Counted from the stretch's first letter, positions 54,337 through 64,000 are shown. The stretch is 64,000 nt of DNA from Lentilactobacillus parabuchneri DSM 5707 = NBRC 107865 (GCF_001435315.1 NZ_AZGK01000005.1:62001-126000); one strand, 5' to 3'. Notes: generated by a model from the letters alone, not told the origin. A program made the numbers and translations.

Positions 54337-54993
54337 ATGGGGAAAGTGTTTGATGAAGAAATCATCAGTTTGAAAGCTGATTTTATGAAGTTGGGGGCAC
54401 TCGTCGGAGAGGCGGTCACTAATGCGGGGCAAGCCTTCGTTGACCACGATATTCAAAAAGCCGAAGCGGTTGTGACCAATGATCATGAAATCAATCATCT
54501 CCAGATCCACATTGAAAAGCGGTCATTTGAAATGATTGCCCTGTACCAACCGGTGACCGGCGACTTACGGGAAGTTGTCGGCATTTTAAAAGCGGTAACT
54601 GATTTGGAACGGGCCGGGGATCACGCAAGAAATGTTGCCCGTTCAGCAATTTCAATTAAAGGCATGCAGCGAATTGCCACTGTTGAAGAAATCATTGCTA
54701 CGATGGCGCTAAAAGTAAGCCAACAATACGATGATTCAATTGAATCATACGGTGACGCTGACGAAGATAAGGCCAAACGGACGGCGCAATCATTTGATAA
54801 GAAGATTGACGAACTCTATAACGCGATCGCTTCTCCAAGCTATCAGGCAATGGCTAAAGACCCGAAAATTGTCAGCTCCGCGATTATCTATCTGAATGTT
54901 GCTAAAGACTTGGGTCGAATCAGTGACTACAGCACGAATATCTGCGAGTGGACGGTTTATCTGGCAACGGGGAAAATTATTGAATTAAATTAA
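54337..54993 (+). CDS. phoU: Phosphate signalling regulator PhoU
   Basis: A 218-residue protein made of two similar three-helix bundles. Family motifs are EAVVTNDHEINHLQIHIE (near residues 47-64), GDLREVVGILKAVTDLERAGDHA (near 75-97) and the second-repeat NVAKDLGRISDYSTNICEW. PhoU links the Pst transporter to the PhoR kinase and restrains phosphate signalling. ATG 54337 is 8 bases after AGGAG; ATG 54331 is too close to it. It ends the pst operon. Confidence 0.95.
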   Translation: MGKVFDEEIISLKADFMKLGALVGEAVTNAGQAFVDHDIQKAEAVVTNDHEINHLQIHIEKRSFEMIALYQPVTGDLREVVGILKAVTDLERAGDHARNVARSAISIKGMQRIATVEEIIATMALKVSQQYDDSIESYGDADEDKAKRTAQSFDKKIDELYNAIASPSYQAMAKDPKIVSSAIIYLNVAKDLGRISDYSTNICEWTVYLATGKIIELN

Positions 54994-55009
54994 GAATGGT
55001 TGATATTTT

Positions 55010-55040
55010 GCACTGCATACTTGATTGCAGTGCCTTTTTT
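55010..55040 (+). terminator. Terminator of pst-phoU
   Basis: GCACTGC (55010-55016) pairs with GCAGTGC (55027-55033), followed by CTTTTTT. Confidence 0.88.
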
Positions 55041-55082
55041 AGATAATCTTAAGTTAGAAGCTTTAAAGTGGAGGTCATGAGG

Positions 55083-55409
55083 ATGAATAATCGTCAGAAA
55101 TTGCATCGTTCAGTGACCAACCGGGTACTTGCTGGTGTTCTTGGTGGAATTGCCGAGTACTTTGGTTGGAATTCAACTTTAGTTCGAATTTTGTACGTCG
55201 TTTTGGCATTTACACCGGGAATTAATATCATTGCCATCATTGGCTATGTTGTCATGATATTTGTGATTCCAGGTGACCCGAGTGAACCCGGTTCATTTGT
55301 TGACCAGCTGAAAGCCACTTTGAGTAATGGGACTTCTCCCAACAAATCCAGAAAGGTTATTCATAACGTTGAAGAAAAAGACGTCCATGATGACCAGAAA
55401 AGGGGTTAA
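55083..55409 (+). CDS. PspC domain protein
   Basis: A 108-residue membrane protein: KLHRSVTNRVLAGVLGGIAEYFG (residues 5-27) is the PspC signature, followed by a hydrophobic span (about 33-60) with FVIPGDP just after it and a charged C-terminal tail. In Bacillus the relative YvlC lies next to yvlD upstream of hprK, as here. PspC proteins are tied to envelope stress; the role here is not known. ATG 55083 is 8 bases after GGAGG. Confidence 0.88.
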   Translation: MNNRQKLHRSVTNRVLAGVLGGIAEYFGWNSTLVRILYVVLAFTPGINIIAIIGYVVMIFVIPGDPSEPGSFVDQLKATLSNGTSPNKSRKVIHNVEEKDVHDDQKRG

Positions 55410-55412
55410 TCC

Positions 55413-55760
55413 TTGCGATTCTTAACAACCGTTTTAGTTGATACGATTTTATTTATGGCGATCAGCGGTTTTTTCCCGGCCAATTTTTACGTTGCCAGCG
55501 TTGAAATTGCCGTTATCGCCGCATTTGTCTTAGCGGTTCTGAATTGGCTTGTCAGACCGGTGATCACGATCCTGTCGCTGCCGATCAACGTTTTGACGTT
55601 GGGGCTGTTCACACTGGTGATCAATGGGCTAATGCTCGAAATGACAGCGTCAATTGTTGGGTCCGGGTTTCGCTTTTCCTCGTTTTGGATGGCGATGCTG
55701 GTTGCAGTATTGATGTCGTTGGTCAGTGCAATTATTGCTGAATATTTTCACAAGCCATAA
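55413..55760 (+). CDS. Phage-holin-like family membrane protein (YvlD-like)
   Basis: A 115-residue protein with four hydrophobic spans, including NWLVRPVITILSLPINVLTL (near residues 44-63), the signature of the YvlD/4-TMS holin-like family. It starts at TTG (55413), three bases after the PspC gene, with AAAAGGGG as ribosome site. Together with the PspC protein it resembles Bacillus yvlC-yvlD, an envelope-stress-linked pair. Despite its family name there is no phage context. Confidence 0.85.
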   Translation: MRFLTTVLVDTILFMAISGFFPANFYVASVEIAVIAAFVLAVLNWLVRPVITILSLPINVLTLGLFTLVINGLMLEMTASIVGSGFRFSSFWMAMLVAVLMSLVSAIIAEYFHKP

Positions 55761-55816
55761 GGACTTGTGCGCTTCAAAGTGATAAAATTGTAGTGATAAA
55801 TTGAGGAGGGATGTTC

Positions 55817-56839
55817 TTGACTGAAAGTGTAACGGTGGCTGACTTAGTTAAAAATGCCAGGTTGGATGTCTACTATGGAAAAGAATACTTGGAAGAACGG
55901 ACAATTTCGACCGCCGATATTTCTCGGCCTGGTCTGGAGTTAACCGGATTTTTTAATTACTATCCTGCAAAACGGATCCAGCTGCTGGGAATTACTGAAA
56001 TTTCATATTCTAAAGGGATGTCTCATGAAGATCTCCTCGATGTCATGCAACAAATGTGCCAACCGGAGACCCCGGCTTTTGTGGTGTCGACGCAATTGGA
56101 TCCGCCTGAAGAATTGCTGCAGGCAGCTAAGGAACAACATATTCCTGTCTTGGGATCCAAATTGACGACGTCGCGGGTTTTGAGTAACATGACCAACTAT
56201 CTGGACGATAAGCTTGCGGAGCGTAAGTCATTGCATGGTGTTTTGGTCGATGTTTATGGGCTCGGGATCTTAATTACCGGAGATAGCGGTATTGGTAAGA
56301 GCGAAACCGCGCTGGAGCTGGTCAAACGTGGTCACCGTTTGATTGCGGATGACCGGGTTGAAGTGTACCAACAGGACGAACAAACGTTGATGGGCACCGC
56401 CCCGGCAATTCTACGTCATTTGTTAGAAATTCGTGGGATTGGGATTATTGATGTCATGACGTTGTTTGGTGCCGGTGCAGTTAGAAGTCAAACCAAAGTC
56501 GCCTTGATCATTCATTTGGCCAACTATACAAAGGAAGCCAAGTTCGATCGGTTGGGCAACGGGACCGAGAACGTTCATATTTTTGACGTTGATGTCCCCA
56601 AAATTACCATCCCGGTGAGAACCGGTCGGAATTTAGCAATCATTATTGAAGCCGCTGCGATGAACTTCCGTGCTCAGAGCATGGGCTACGACGCAACCGA
56701 GACCTTTGATCGGAATTTAAACAATCTGATCAAAGTGAACAGCAAAAATGATGAAAAGCATAAGGAAGAACAAGAACACGTTGAGGAAAAGAACAAACAC
56801 CTCATTAGTGATGATAACAAGGATTCTGATAAGAAATAG
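55817..56839 (+). CDS. hprK: HPr kinase/phosphorylase
   Basis: A 340-residue enzyme that phosphorylates and dephosphorylates HPr on Ser46, setting CcpA-dependent catabolite control. The N-terminal domain (to ~130) is followed by Walker A GDSGIGKSETALELVKRG (near residues 154-171), the HxxxEIRGIGIIDV signature (LRHLLEIRGIGIIDVM) and the regulatory MNFRAQSMGYDATE. The last ~30 residues are a Lys/Glu-rich tail. TTG 55817 is 7 bases after GAGGAGGG; ATG 55811 abuts that site. cre sites lie upstream of gal and lrgAB in this window. Confidence 0.96.
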   Translation: MTESVTVADLVKNARLDVYYGKEYLEERTISTADISRPGLELTGFFNYYPAKRIQLLGITEISYSKGMSHEDLLDVMQQMCQPETPAFVVSTQLDPPEELLQAAKEQHIPVLGSKLTTSRVLSNMTNYLDDKLAERKSLHGVLVDVYGLGILITGDSGIGKSETALELVKRGHRLIADDRVEVYQQDEQTLMGTAPAILRHLLEIRGIGIIDVMTLFGAGAVRSQTKVALIIHLANYTKEAKFDRLGNGTENVHIFDVDVPKITIPVRTGRNLAIIIEAAAMNFRAQSMGYDATETFDRNLNNLIKVNSKNDEKHKEEQEHVEEKNKHLISDDNKDSDKK

Positions 56840-56851
56840 GAGATCGTTGAA

Positions 56852-57685
56852 GTGGGAAATTTATTAAGTCTGGCTCTAAACCCAATCGCATTTAATTTGG
56901 GGCCGATTGAAGTTCACTGGTATGGAATTATCATCGCCAGTGGCGTGATTTTAGCGGTCTACCTGGCAGTTCGAGAAGGTGACAAGCGCGGTATCAAAGC
57001 CGATGATATCTACGACATGATTTTGTGGGCATTGCCTGCAGCACTCATCTGTGCCCGCCTGTATTACGTCATTTTTCAATGGAGTTATTACAAAGATAAT
57101 CTTGGTGAAATCGTCAAGATATGGGATGGCGGGATTGCCATATATGGTTCCTTGATTGGGGCAATGATCGTCGTCATTTTATTTTGCCGCCACCGGTTTA
57201 TTCCGGTTTGGCTGATGCTCGATGTTGCTGCGCCAACCGTTATCCTGGCGCAGTCAATTGGCCGCTGGGGGAACTTCATGAACCAGGAGGCTTTTGGTCA
57301 AACCACAACTTTGAGTTTTCTTCAAGGGTTGCATTTACCACAGCCAATTATTTCCCAGATGTATATTAGCGGCGCCTACCGACAGCCAACGTTTTTATAT
57401 GAATCGTTGTGGAGCCTGCTGGGATTTCTGGTTTTGATCACGTTGCGACACAACCCACACTTTTTCAAACGCGGGGAAGTCTTTTTGACCTACGTAATGT
57501 GGTATTCATTTGGCAGGTTCTTCGTTGAAGGCATGCGGACGGACAGCTTGATGCTGGCGGGCGTGCGCGTTTCTCAAATCTTGTCAGTGATATTGTTTGT
57601 AAGTGCGATTATTTTGATTATATATCGGCGCCGAGATACAACGAATCCGTGGTATCTGGATGGCAATGATTTAAAAGTAGATTAA
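56852..57685 (+). CDS. lgt: Prolipoprotein diacylglyceryl transferase
   Basis: A 277-residue enzyme with seven spans that attaches diacylglycerol to lipobox cysteines. It has [14 protein letters not shown] near the start, [13 protein letters not shown], the Lgt signature [13 protein letters not shown] (near residues 138-150) and the late [11 protein letters not shown]. It starts at GTG (56852) 12 bases after hprK; hprK-lgt-gpsA is a common Firmicutes order. Confidence 0.96.
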   Translation: MGNLLSLALNPIAFNLGPIEVHWYGIIIASGVILAVYLAVREGDKRGIKADDIYDMILWALPAALICARLYYVIFQWSYYKDNLGEIVKIWDGGIAIYGSLIGAMIVVILFCRHRFIPVWLMLDVAAPTVILAQSIGRWGNFMNQEAFGQTTTLSFLQGLHLPQPIISQMYISGAYRQPTFLYESLWSLLGFLVLITLRHNPHFFKRGEVFLTYVMWYSFGRFFVEGMRTDSLMLAGVRVSQILSVILFVSAIILIIYRRRDTTNPWYLDGNDLKVD

Positions 57686-57712
57686 TAATTTACCAAATAG
57701 AGGAGATTAATT

Positions 57713-58729
57713 ATGGCTAAAAAAGTTGCAGTGCTTGGTGCAGGTTCTTGGGGAAGCGTTCTTGCAAGCTTGTTGGATGAGAACGGCTCAGATGTTAAAT
57801 TATGGTCGTACAACCCCACACAGGTTAAGGAACTCAATGAGCAACACACAAATAAACGATATATCAAAGATTTTACGTTTGCAGAATCATTAGTTGCGAC
57901 AAATGATTTGAGTGAGGCAATTGATGGTGTTGATTATATTTTGTTTGTTGTGCCAACCCAGGTTACCCGATCCGTTGCCAAACAGGTTGCAAAAATTTTG
58001 GCCGATCGAAACCAAACGGTTAATCTTATCCATGCTTCGAAAGGAATTGAAGAGAAGACTTATTTACGGCTCTCTCAAGTGTTGGCTGAAGAAATTGCCC
58101 CAAGTAATCGTCACTCGATCTCGGTCCTTTCCGGGCCAAGTCAGGCTGAGGATGTCGTTACCCATGACATTACCTTGGTAACGGTGGCCAGCGACAATCC
58201 TAAGGCTGCCAAAGAAATTCAAGGGTTGTTCATGAATAACTATTTCCGGGTCTATACCAGTGATGACGTCATCGGTGTTGAAACCGGAGCAGCACTCAAA
58301 AACATTATCGCCCTTGGTGCCGGTGCTTTATATGGGTTGGGATACAAGGACAACGCCAAAGCGGCTTTGATGACTCGTGGACTGGCCGAAATTTCGCGGT
58401 TGGGAATGTCATTTGGGGCCAATCCGCTCACGTTTATCGGGCTGTCGGGTGTCGGAGATATTATTGTAACCGCCACCAGCACCAACTCCCGTAACTGGCG
58501 TGCCGGAAACGAACTTGGGAAGGGCCACTCACTTGATGAAGTTATTAAGAACATGGGAATGGTCATTGAAGGTATTGCAACCACCCGTGCAGCTTATGAG
58601 CTGTCCAAAAAGCGTGGGGTCGATATGCCGATTACCAGTGCCATTTATCATGTTTTATATGATGGTGCCGACATCAAGGAAACCATCAACCAATTGATGA
58701 CCCGTGAAGGCCGTTCTGAAATTGAATAG
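57713..58729 (+). CDS. gpsA: Glycerol-3-phosphate dehydrogenase [NAD(P)+]
   Basis: A 338-residue enzyme that makes sn-glycerol-3-phosphate for phospholipid and teichoic acid synthesis. The Rossmann motif is [12 protein letters not shown] (residues 7-18), with [19 protein letters not shown] and the catalytic-region [18 protein letters not shown] (Lys near 190). It lies in the hprK-lgt-gpsA-galU block, which supplies envelope precursors. GAGGAG precedes the ATG. Confidence 0.96.
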   Translation: MAKKVAVLGAGSWGSVLASLLDENGSDVKLWSYNPTQVKELNEQHTNKRYIKDFTFAESLVATNDLSEAIDGVDYILFVVPTQVTRSVAKQVAKILADRNQTVNLIHASKGIEEKTYLRLSQVLAEEIAPSNRHSISVLSGPSQAEDVVTHDITLVTVASDNPKAAKEIQGLFMNNYFRVYTSDDVIGVETGAALKNIIALGAGALYGLGYKDNAKAALMTRGLAEISRLGMSFGANPLTFIGLSGVGDIIVTATSTNSRNWRAGNELGKGHSLDEVIKNMGMVIEGIATTRAAYELSKKRGVDMPITSAIYHVLYDGADIKETINQLMTREGRSEIE

Positions 58730-58766
58730 TCCCTTAAGAGATACTACAGAGAAGGTGCAAATAGAT

Positions 58767-59663
58767 ATGACAAAGAAAGTTACTAAAGCGGTCATTCCGG
58801 CCGCTGGACTGGGAACCCGGTTCTTACCTGAAACTAAAGCACTTCCTAAAGAGATGCTGCCGATTGTGGACACCCCGACAATTCAATTTATTGTTGAGGA
58901 GGCCAAACAGTCGGGAATTCGAGATATTGTGATTGTGATTGGCAAGGGCAAACGGTCAATTGAAGATCACTTCGATTCCAATCCGGAACTTGAAATGAAC
59001 CTGGAAGAGCGCCATAAGAACGATATTTTGGAAACAATTCGTAAAACCAACGATATGAACATCTACTTCATCCGACAATCACATCCACGAGGACTGGGGG
59101 ATGCCATTTATACCGCCCGCAGCTTCATCAGTAATGAACCCTTTGTTGTGATGTTGGGTGATGATGTGATGCAGGATAAAGTGCCGCTGACCAAACAGTT
59201 GATGAACAGCTATCAACAAACCGGCGCTTCTACCTTAGCCGTTAAGAAAGTTGCCCATAAGGATATCTCCAAGTATGGCGTCATTGATCCATCCGAAGAA
59301 GTTCGTCCAGGCTTATTTAACGTTAAAAAGTTCGTTGAAAAGCCGACGCCTGAAAAGGCACCGAGTGATTTGGCCATTATCGGCCGTTATCTGCTAACAC
59401 CGGAGATCTTTGGAATTTTGGAAGATGCCAAACCTGATAAGACTGGTGAAATTCAACTCACATCTGCAATTGATACGCTTAACCAAACCCAACGTGTCTT
59501 TGCCCACGAGTTTAAAGGTGAACGATTCGATACTGGCAATAAGCTCAGTTGGCTCAAGACCAATATTATTTTTGGCCTTCGCCATCCTGAAATTGCCGAT
59601 GGTTTAAGAACCTATCTAAAAGACCTTGGCGCTGAATTGAGTGCAGAAGATAAGAAGAAGTAA
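58767..59663 (+). CDS. galU: UTP-glucose-1-phosphate uridylyltransferase
   Basis: A 298-residue nucleotidyltransferase that makes UDP-glucose for glycolipids, wall polymers and the Leloir pathway. It has [20 protein letters not shown] (residues 10-29), ADDV-like VMLGDDVM and [14 protein letters not shown] 58767 follows GAAGGTG; the frame is open upstream but overlaps gpsA. It connects with galKET at 8-12 kb, because GalT needs UDP-glucose. Confidence 0.96.
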   Translation: MTKKVTKAVIPAAGLGTRFLPETKALPKEMLPIVDTPTIQFIVEEAKQSGIRDIVIVIGKGKRSIEDHFDSNPELEMNLEERHKNDILETIRKTNDMNIYFIRQSHPRGLGDAIYTARSFISNEPFVVMLGDDVMQDKVPLTKQLMNSYQQTGASTLAVKKVAHKDISKYGVIDPSEEVRPGLFNVKKFVEKPTPEKAPSDLAIIGRYLLTPEIFGILEDAKPDKTGEIQLTSAIDTLNQTQRVFAHEFKGERFDTGNKLSWLKTNIIFGLRHPEIADGLRTYLKDLGAELSAEDKKK

Positions 59664-59694
59664 GTCGTTTTAATGGACAGGCTTACTTTTTAAT
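59658..59694 (+). terminator. Weak terminator between galU and trxB
   Basis: AAGTAAG (59658-59664, containing the galU stop) pairs with CTTACTT (59682-59688), followed by TTTAAT. The stem has 7 bp and a long loop. Confidence 0.4.
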
Positions 59695-59741
59695 AGTAAA
59701 TTATTGGGTATAAGAAATTTAGCAATTGAGGGAGGATCCAC

Positions 59742-60695
59742 ATGGCAAAACAATATGATGTTGTAATTATTGGTGCCGGCCCTGGTGGCATGACAGCTGC
59801 TTTATATGCGTCACGGGCTAATTTATCGGTCGCAATGATTGATCGAGGGATCTATGGCGGACAGATGAATAACACCGCTTCAATCGAAAATTATCCTGGG
59901 TTTAAATCAATTATGGGTCCTGACCTTGCTCAAAACATGTACGACAGCTCCGTTAACTTTGGTGCTGAATATGTTTATGGCACTGTCAGCTCAGTTGAAG
60001 ACCACGGTGACTACAAGACGATCAAAACTGATGAAGATGAACTCCAAGCCAAGGTGGTCATCATCGCAACCGGTTCCGAATACAAGAAACTTGGCATTAC
60101 CGGCGAACATGAATACGGTGGCAAGGGTGTCTCATACTGTGCCGTATGTGATGGCGCCTTCTTCAAGAATAAGGACGTTGTCGTTGTTGGCGGTGGTGAT
60201 TCTGCGATTGAAGAGGCTTCATATCTGGCTGGAATCGTTAACCACGTAACGGTTATTCATCGCCGGGATCAACTTCGTGCACAGCAAGTCATTCAAGACC
60301 GGGCATTTGCCAATGATAAGATTGACTTTGTCTGGAACTCAAACGTGACCGAAGTCTTAGGTGACGATAACAAAGTGACTGGTGTTAAAGTTGTCAACAA
60401 CCAGACTAATGAGGAATCAACAATTGAAACTTCCGGCGTTTTCATTTACGTTGGCTTGTTACCAATGACAACCGCATTTGAAGATTTAAAGATTACGGAT
60501 GCGGATGGCTGGATCAAGACTAATGATCAGATGGAAACAGCTATTCCCGGGATTTACGCAATTGGTGATGTCCGTCAAAAAGACTTGCGGCAGATTGCAA
60601 CTGCTGTTGGTGAAGGCGGCATTGCCGGCCAACAAGCGTTCAAGTACGTTGAAAAGCTCAGTGACAAGAGCAAATCAAGTGTTTCTGAACATTAA
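59742..60695 (+). CDS. trxB: Thioredoxin-disulfide reductase
   Basis: A 317-residue flavoprotein that reduces thioredoxin with NADPH. The FAD motif is VVIIGAGPGGMTAALYASRA (residues 5-24), the redox pair is CAVC in SYCAVCDGAFF (near 134-144), the NADPH motif is VVGGGDSAIEEA, and the late AIGDVRQKDLRQIATA closes the FAD site. It would also feed the NrdH electron donor encoded at 16.2 kb. It has GAGGGAGG before the ATG and a terminator after it. Confidence 0.97.
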   Translation: MAKQYDVVIIGAGPGGMTAALYASRANLSVAMIDRGIYGGQMNNTASIENYPGFKSIMGPDLAQNMYDSSVNFGAEYVYGTVSSVEDHGDYKTIKTDEDELQAKVVIIATGSEYKKLGITGEHEYGGKGVSYCAVCDGAFFKNKDVVVVGGGDSAIEEASYLAGIVNHVTVIHRRDQLRAQQVIQDRAFANDKIDFVWNSNVTEVLGDDNKVTGVKVVNNQTNEESTIETSGVFIYVGLLPMTTAFEDLKITDADGWIKTNDQMETAIPGIYAIGDVRQKDLRQIATAVGEGGIAGQQAFKYVEKLSDKSKSSVSEH

Positions 60696-60717
60696 TTAAA
60701 TAATGAACTAAAAGGAG

Positions 60718-60755
60718 GCCGTGGCTAAACGATTGTTTTGTCCACGGCTTTCTTT
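60718..60755 (+). terminator. Terminator of trxB
   Basis: GCCGTGG (60718-60724) pairs with CCACGGC (60742-60748), followed by TTTCTTT. Confidence 0.82.
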
Positions 60756-60782
60756 GCGACGAAATGGATGGAGGATTTTGTA

Positions 60783-61433
60783 ATGGGAATGCATCAGTAT
60801 TTAGAAAGTTTGGCAGAGTTGGAGCTTATTAATCGTGCCCCGGGATATTTTAAGTTTGAGCAGCATTCAGTTGCCGCTCATTCGTTTAAAGTGACCGAAA
60901 TTGCTCAGTTTCTAGGCGATGTCGAGGAGAACGCCGGCGAAGTCATTGATTGGCGTTCATTATACGAAAAGGCGTTGAATCACGACTATACCGAGCGGTT
61001 TATTGGCGATATCAAAACACCCGTCAAATATGCGACACCGGTTTTGAGAACCATGTTGGCCGACGTTGATGATAAATTAACCGAAAATTTTATTCAAAAT
61101 GAAATTCCTGAGGCCTTTCAAGAGGCCTATCGCCGTCGCTTATCCGAGGGCAAGGATAATAGTCTGGAAGGCAAAATTTTGGCGGTCGCTGATAAAGTCG
61201 ACCTTTTGTACGAGTCCTTTGGTGAAATTCAAAAAGGGAACCCTGAAGAAGTTTATCCAGAAATGTATAAGGAAAGCTTGTCAACCATGTTGGAATACCG
61301 GGACATGCACTGTGTTCAGTACGTCTTGACCAAAGTGATTCCTGACATGCTGGCGGAAAACTTTACCACTCAGGATAAGCTGCGTCGATTAACCCGAAAA
61401 GTTTTAAAAAAGGAGGATAATTCTAAGGAATAA
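60783..61433 (+). CDS. HD domain hydrolase (YfbR/5'-nucleotidase-like)
   Basis: A 216-residue all-helical HD protein. Metal-binding motifs are HSVAAHS (near residues 27-33), the HD pair in NHDYTE (near 64-69) and ADKVD (near 137-141). YfbR-type members are deoxyribonucleoside 5'-monophosphatases; the substrate of this one is unknown. ATG 60783 follows GGAGG, which lies just past the trxB terminator. It has no obvious partner gene. Confidence 0.82.
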   Translation: MGMHQYLESLAELELINRAPGYFKFEQHSVAAHSFKVTEIAQFLGDVEENAGEVIDWRSLYEKALNHDYTERFIGDIKTPVKYATPVLRTMLADVDDKLTENFIQNEIPEAFQEAYRRRLSEGKDNSLEGKILAVADKVDLLYESFGEIQKGNPEEVYPEMYKESLSTMLEYRDMHCVQYVLTKVIPDMLAENFTTQDKLRRLTRKVLKKEDNSKE

Positions 61434-61436
61434 TCG

Positions 61437-61465
61437 TTGGCGAAAGTATGTTCGTATGGTAAAAT
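61437..61465 (+). promoter_or_regulatory. SOS promoter of uvrB with LexA box
   Basis: TTGGCG (61437-61442), a 17-bp spacer and TAAAAT (61460-61465). CGAAAGTATGTTCG (61441-61454) in the spacer matches the Gram-positive LexA (Din) box CGAAC, four bases, GTTCG with one mismatch, so LexA would block this promoter. Confidence 0.85.
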
Positions 61466-61477
61466 AGCGTTGTTAGT

Positions 61478-61515
61478 GGGCTGAAACAAAACATGATTTT
61501 GCTGGCAGCCCTTTT
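61478..61515 (+). terminator. Terminator-like hairpin in the uvrB leader
   Basis: GGGCTG (61478-61483) pairs with CAGCCC (61506-61511), with an inner CAAAA/TTTTG stem, followed by TTTT. It lies between the LexA-controlled promoter and uvrB. Confidence 0.65.
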
Positions 61516-61555
61516 CTATTGTGTCGTTCTGATATGGGTCAGGGGGAATTTGAAG

Positions 61556-63562
61556 TTGATTGAACGCGAAAATGATAAAAAATTTGATTTGGTATCTAAA
61601 TACAAACCGACTGGTGACCAACCGCAGGCAATTCAAAAATTAGTTGCCGGGGTTAACGAAGGCAAGAAAGCACAGATCTTGAAGGGGGCAACTGGGACTG
61701 GGAAGACGTTTACGATTTCAAACGTCATTGCCCAAGTCAACAAGCCAACCCTTGTTTTGTCACATAACAAAACCCTTGCCGGCCAGTTATACGGTGAGTT
61801 CAAGGAATTCTTCCCCAACAACGCGGTTGAATACTTTGTGAGTTACTATGACTATTATCAACCTGAAGCGTACGTTCCCTCCAGTGACACCTATATCGAA
61901 AAAGATTCGGCTATTAATGATGAAATTGACCAGTTGCGCCATTCGGCAACCAGTTCTTTGCTGGCGCGAAATGACGTGATCGTGGTGGCGTCAGTGTCAT
62001 CTATCTTTGGGTTGGGTGATCCAACCGAGTACCGAAATCACGTGGTTTCTCTTCGCGTTGGCCAAACGATTGAACGGGACCACTTTTTGCGTCAACTCGT
62101 CGATATCCAATACGATCGAAACGACATTGATTTTCAGCGGGGCCGTTTTCGAGTTCATGGGGACGTTGTTGAGGTCTTCCCGGCATCATGGGATGAGCAT
62201 GCCTTTCGAATTGAATTTTTTGGCGATGAAATCGATCGGATCCGGGAAATTGATACCTTAACTGGCGAGGTCATTGGAGACCGCGATCACATTGCGATCT
62301 TCCCGGCAACTCATTTCCTAACCAGTGACGACGTGATGAACGTTGCGTTACCGGAGATTAAGGATGAAATGGAAAAACAAGTTGCCAAATTTGAAAAAGA
62401 AGGCAAGTTGTTAGAGGCACAACGGTTAAAGCAGCGGACGACTTACGATATCGAAATGATGCGGGAGATGGGATATACCAGTGGGATTGAAAACTATTCC
62501 CGGTTCATGGACCGCAGAAAGCCGGGACAGCCGCCGTTTACCCTGTTAGATTTCTTCCCGGATGACTTCTTAATGGTTGTCGATGAGTCTCATCAGACCA
62601 TGCCACAAATTCGGGGGATGTACAATGGCGACCAGGCCCGGAAACAACAATTAGTCAACTATGGCTTCCGTCTTCCAAGTGCATTGGACAACCGACCGTT
62701 GACGTTAAGCGAGTTCGAGCAGCACGTTCATCAGATTATTTATATGTCGGCCACGCCTGGCCCTTATGAGATGGACCAGACCAAAGACGTTGTCAACCAG
62801 GTCATTCGACCAACTGGATTGCTGGATCCGACCATTGACGTTCGCCCAATCATGGGTCAAATGGATGATTTGGTGGGTGAAATCAATAAGCGCGTCGAAA
62901 AACACGAGCGGGTTTTCGTAACCACTTTAACTAAAAAAATGGCTGAAGATCTGACTGATTATTTGAAGGATTTGGGCATCAAGGTCAAGTACCTTCATTC
63001 TGACATTAAAACATTGGAGCGAACCCAAATTATCCGAGATCTGCGTTTAGGAAAATTTGACGTTTTAGTTGGGATCAACCTTCTTCGTGAGGGGATCGAT
63101 GTGCCGGAAGTTTCACTCGTCGCCATTTTGGATGCCGATAAGGAAGGGTTCCTTCGTAATGAGCGGTCACTGATTCAAACGATCGGTCGGGCATCACGAA
63201 ACGAACACGGTGCCGTCATTATGTATGCGGATACGGTCACGGATTCCATGCAGGCAGCGATTGACGAAACAGCTCGTCGCCGGGCGATTCAGGTGAAGTA
63301 TAATGAAGAACACGGAATCACACCGAAGACGATCGTCAAGCCAATTCGCTCACTGATTTCAGTCACGAAGACTTCCGATGACAGTGGCGAAAAAGACGAC
63401 TTTGTTGAAAGCGATTTTGAGCAAATGAGTCAAAAAGATCAAAAGCAGATGCTTGAACGGTTAACCGAAGAAATGCGGGAGGCTGCCAAGAAACTCGATT
63501 TTGAGCAGGCTGCGACATTGCGTGATACAATTATTGAGTTAAAAGGTGAAATGAGTAAATGA
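61556..63562 (+). CDS. uvrB: Excinuclease ABC subunit UvrB
   Basis: A 668-residue damage-verification helicase of nucleotide excision repair. It shows Walker [10 protein letters not shown] (near residues 40-48), the beta-hairpin region [20 protein letters not shown], Walker B-like [11 protein letters not shown], the helicase motif [11 protein letters not shown] and a C-terminal UVR motif ([20 protein letters not shown]) that contacts UvrC. TTG 61556 is 9 bases after AGGGGG and gives the standard N-terminus. It is followed by uvrA, the usual SOS operon. Confidence 0.97.
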   Translation: MIERENDKKFDLVSKYKPTGDQPQAIQKLVAGVNEGKKAQILKGATGTGKTFTISNVIAQVNKPTLVLSHNKTLAGQLYGEFKEFFPNNAVEYFVSYYDYYQPEAYVPSSDTYIEKDSAINDEIDQLRHSATSSLLARNDVIVVASVSSIFGLGDPTEYRNHVVSLRVGQTIERDHFLRQLVDIQYDRNDIDFQRGRFRVHGDVVEVFPASWDEHAFRIEFFGDEIDRIREIDTLTGEVIGDRDHIAIFPATHFLTSDDVMNVALPEIKDEMEKQVAKFEKEGKLLEAQRLKQRTTYDIEMMREMGYTSGIENYSRFMDRRKPGQPPFTLLDFFPDDFLMVVDESHQTMPQIRGMYNGDQARKQQLVNYGFRLPSALDNRPLTLSEFEQHVHQIIYMSATPGPYEMDQTKDVVNQVIRPTGLLDPTIDVRPIMGQMDDLVGEINKRVEKHERVFVTTLTKKMAEDLTDYLKDLGIKVKYLHSDIKTLERTQIIRDLRLGKFDVLVGINLLREGIDVPEVSLVAILDADKEGFLRNERSLIQTIGRASRNEHGAVIMYADTVTDSMQAAIDETARRRAIQVKYNEEHGITPKTIVKPIRSLISVTKTSDDSGEKDDFVESDFEQMSQKDQKQMLERLTEEMREAAKKLDFEQAATLRDTIIELKGEMSK

Positions 63563-63582
63563 TCTAAAGGAGATTATGCATA

Positions 63583-64000
63583 TTGGCAATGGATAAGATC
63601 GTCATTCGTGGCGCACGGGCCCACAATTTACAAAACATTAACGTGACAATTCCAAAGGACAAATTGGTTGTCATGACTGGACTTTCCGGTTCCGGTAAGA
63701 GTTCACTGGCATTTGACACCTTATACGCGGAAGGTCAACGACGTTACGTTGAGAGTCTCTCGTCGTACGCCCGCCAATTTTTAGGCCAGATGGATAAGCC
63801 GGATGTCGATTCTATTGATGGGTTAAGCCCGGCGATTTCAATTGACCAGAAAACCACTTCCAAGAATCCGCGTTCAACGGTTGGGACGGTTACCGAAATT
63901 AACGATTATTTCCGTTTGTTATGGGCAAGAGTCGGGGTACCGATCTGTCCAAATGACGGCTCGGTTATTTCCAGTCAGTCGGTCGATCAAATGATTGATC
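63583..64000 (+). CDS. uvrA: Excinuclease ABC subunit UvrA (3' end outside window)
   Basis: The first 139 codons of the damage-recognition ATPase. TTG 63583 follows AAAGGAGATT and gives [20 protein letters not shown], the usual N-terminus; ATG 63589 is a possible alternative. Walker A is [20 protein letters not shown] (from about residue 33), followed by [15 protein letters not shown] and [20 protein letters not shown], all hallmark UvrA segments. It runs past base 64000. It is cotranscribed with uvrB. Confidence 0.97.
   Translation, partial: MAMDKIVIRGARAHNLQNINVTIPKDKLVVMTGLSGSGKSSLAFDTLYAEGQRRYVESLSSYARQFLGQMDKPDVDSIDGLSPAISIDQKTTSKNPRSTVGTVTEINDYFRLLWARVGVPICPNDGSVISSQSVDQMID

Noticed and set aside
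55413-55760. Phage holin, suggesting a prophage
   Set aside because: The family name is historical; the context is yvlC-yvlD-hprK housekeeping and there are no other phage genes.

Overview
The window is a stretch of chromosome from a low-to-moderate GC Gram-positive bacterium, almost certainly a member of the Lactobacillaceae. The clues are the Bacillus-like gene order (sigH-rpmG-secE-nusG-rplK-rplA; dnaX-ybaB-recR-yaaL-tmk-darA-holB-yabA-rsmI; tsaB-rimI-tsaD-ABC-F-rex-groESL; hpf-secA-prfB), the class Ib NrdHEF reductase, a D-lactate dehydrogenase, the Firmicutes-type galK-galE-galT operon, a DUF915 hydrolase, strong GGAGG ribosome sites and frequent TTG/GTG starts. The heterofermentative (Lentilactobacillus-like) branch is my guess and is not proven by the sequence. 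I see no prophage, transposase, CRISPR array, tRNA or rRNA gene.

Layout. 1-5 kb: end of a sigH-like sigma factor, rpmG, secE, nusG, a DUF915 alpha/beta hydrolase, then rplK-rplA and rplJ-rplL with autoregulatory leaders. 5-13 kb: mprF (lipid lysylation), galKET and a D-2-hydroxyacid dehydrogenase. 13-16.5 kb: minus-strand nrdHEF with a pair of NrdR boxes. 16.6-27.5 kb: rRNA methyltransferase, tadA, SRP RNA, then a long co-directional block for the DNA polymerase III clamp loader, recombination, dTMP kinase, the c-di-AMP receptor DarA, replication control (YabA), rRNA and tRNA modification and an acyl-ACP thioesterase. 27.6-35 kb: ABC-F ATPase, rex with two Rex-like operators, groESL with CIRCE, and a KimA-type potassium transporter. 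35-39.8 kb: lrgAB with a cre site, a TagO-like enzyme, a small TetR/flavodoxin-fold reductase operon and yigZ. 39.8-49.8 kb: comFA-comFC, hpf, secA, prfB (programmed +1 frameshift), a PDZ membrane protein and a PhoP/PhoR-type two-component system. 50-55 kb: pstS-C-A-B-B-phoU behind PHO-box-like repeats. 55-64 kb: PspC and YvlD proteins, hprK, lgt, gpsA, galU, trxB, an HD hydrolase, uvrB behind a LexA box, and the start of uvrA.

How it works together. Most genes are core housekeeping functions, and the interest lies in regulation. Recognisable control circuits are ribosomal-protein attenuation, GalR/CcpA-like control of gal, NrdR control of nrd, Rex autoregulation, HrcA/CIRCE, CcpA at lrgAB, PhoP at pst and LexA at uvrB. 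The points most worth a second look are a TetR-family regulator whose only sensible start codon is ATC, a transcript-origin-dependent antiterminator possibility upstream of rplJ, a PhoR-type kinase with almost no extracellular loop, a terminator-like hairpin between the SOS promoter and uvrB, and a hairpin-rich 400-bp gap without genes. I did not find a convincing new multi-gene system.
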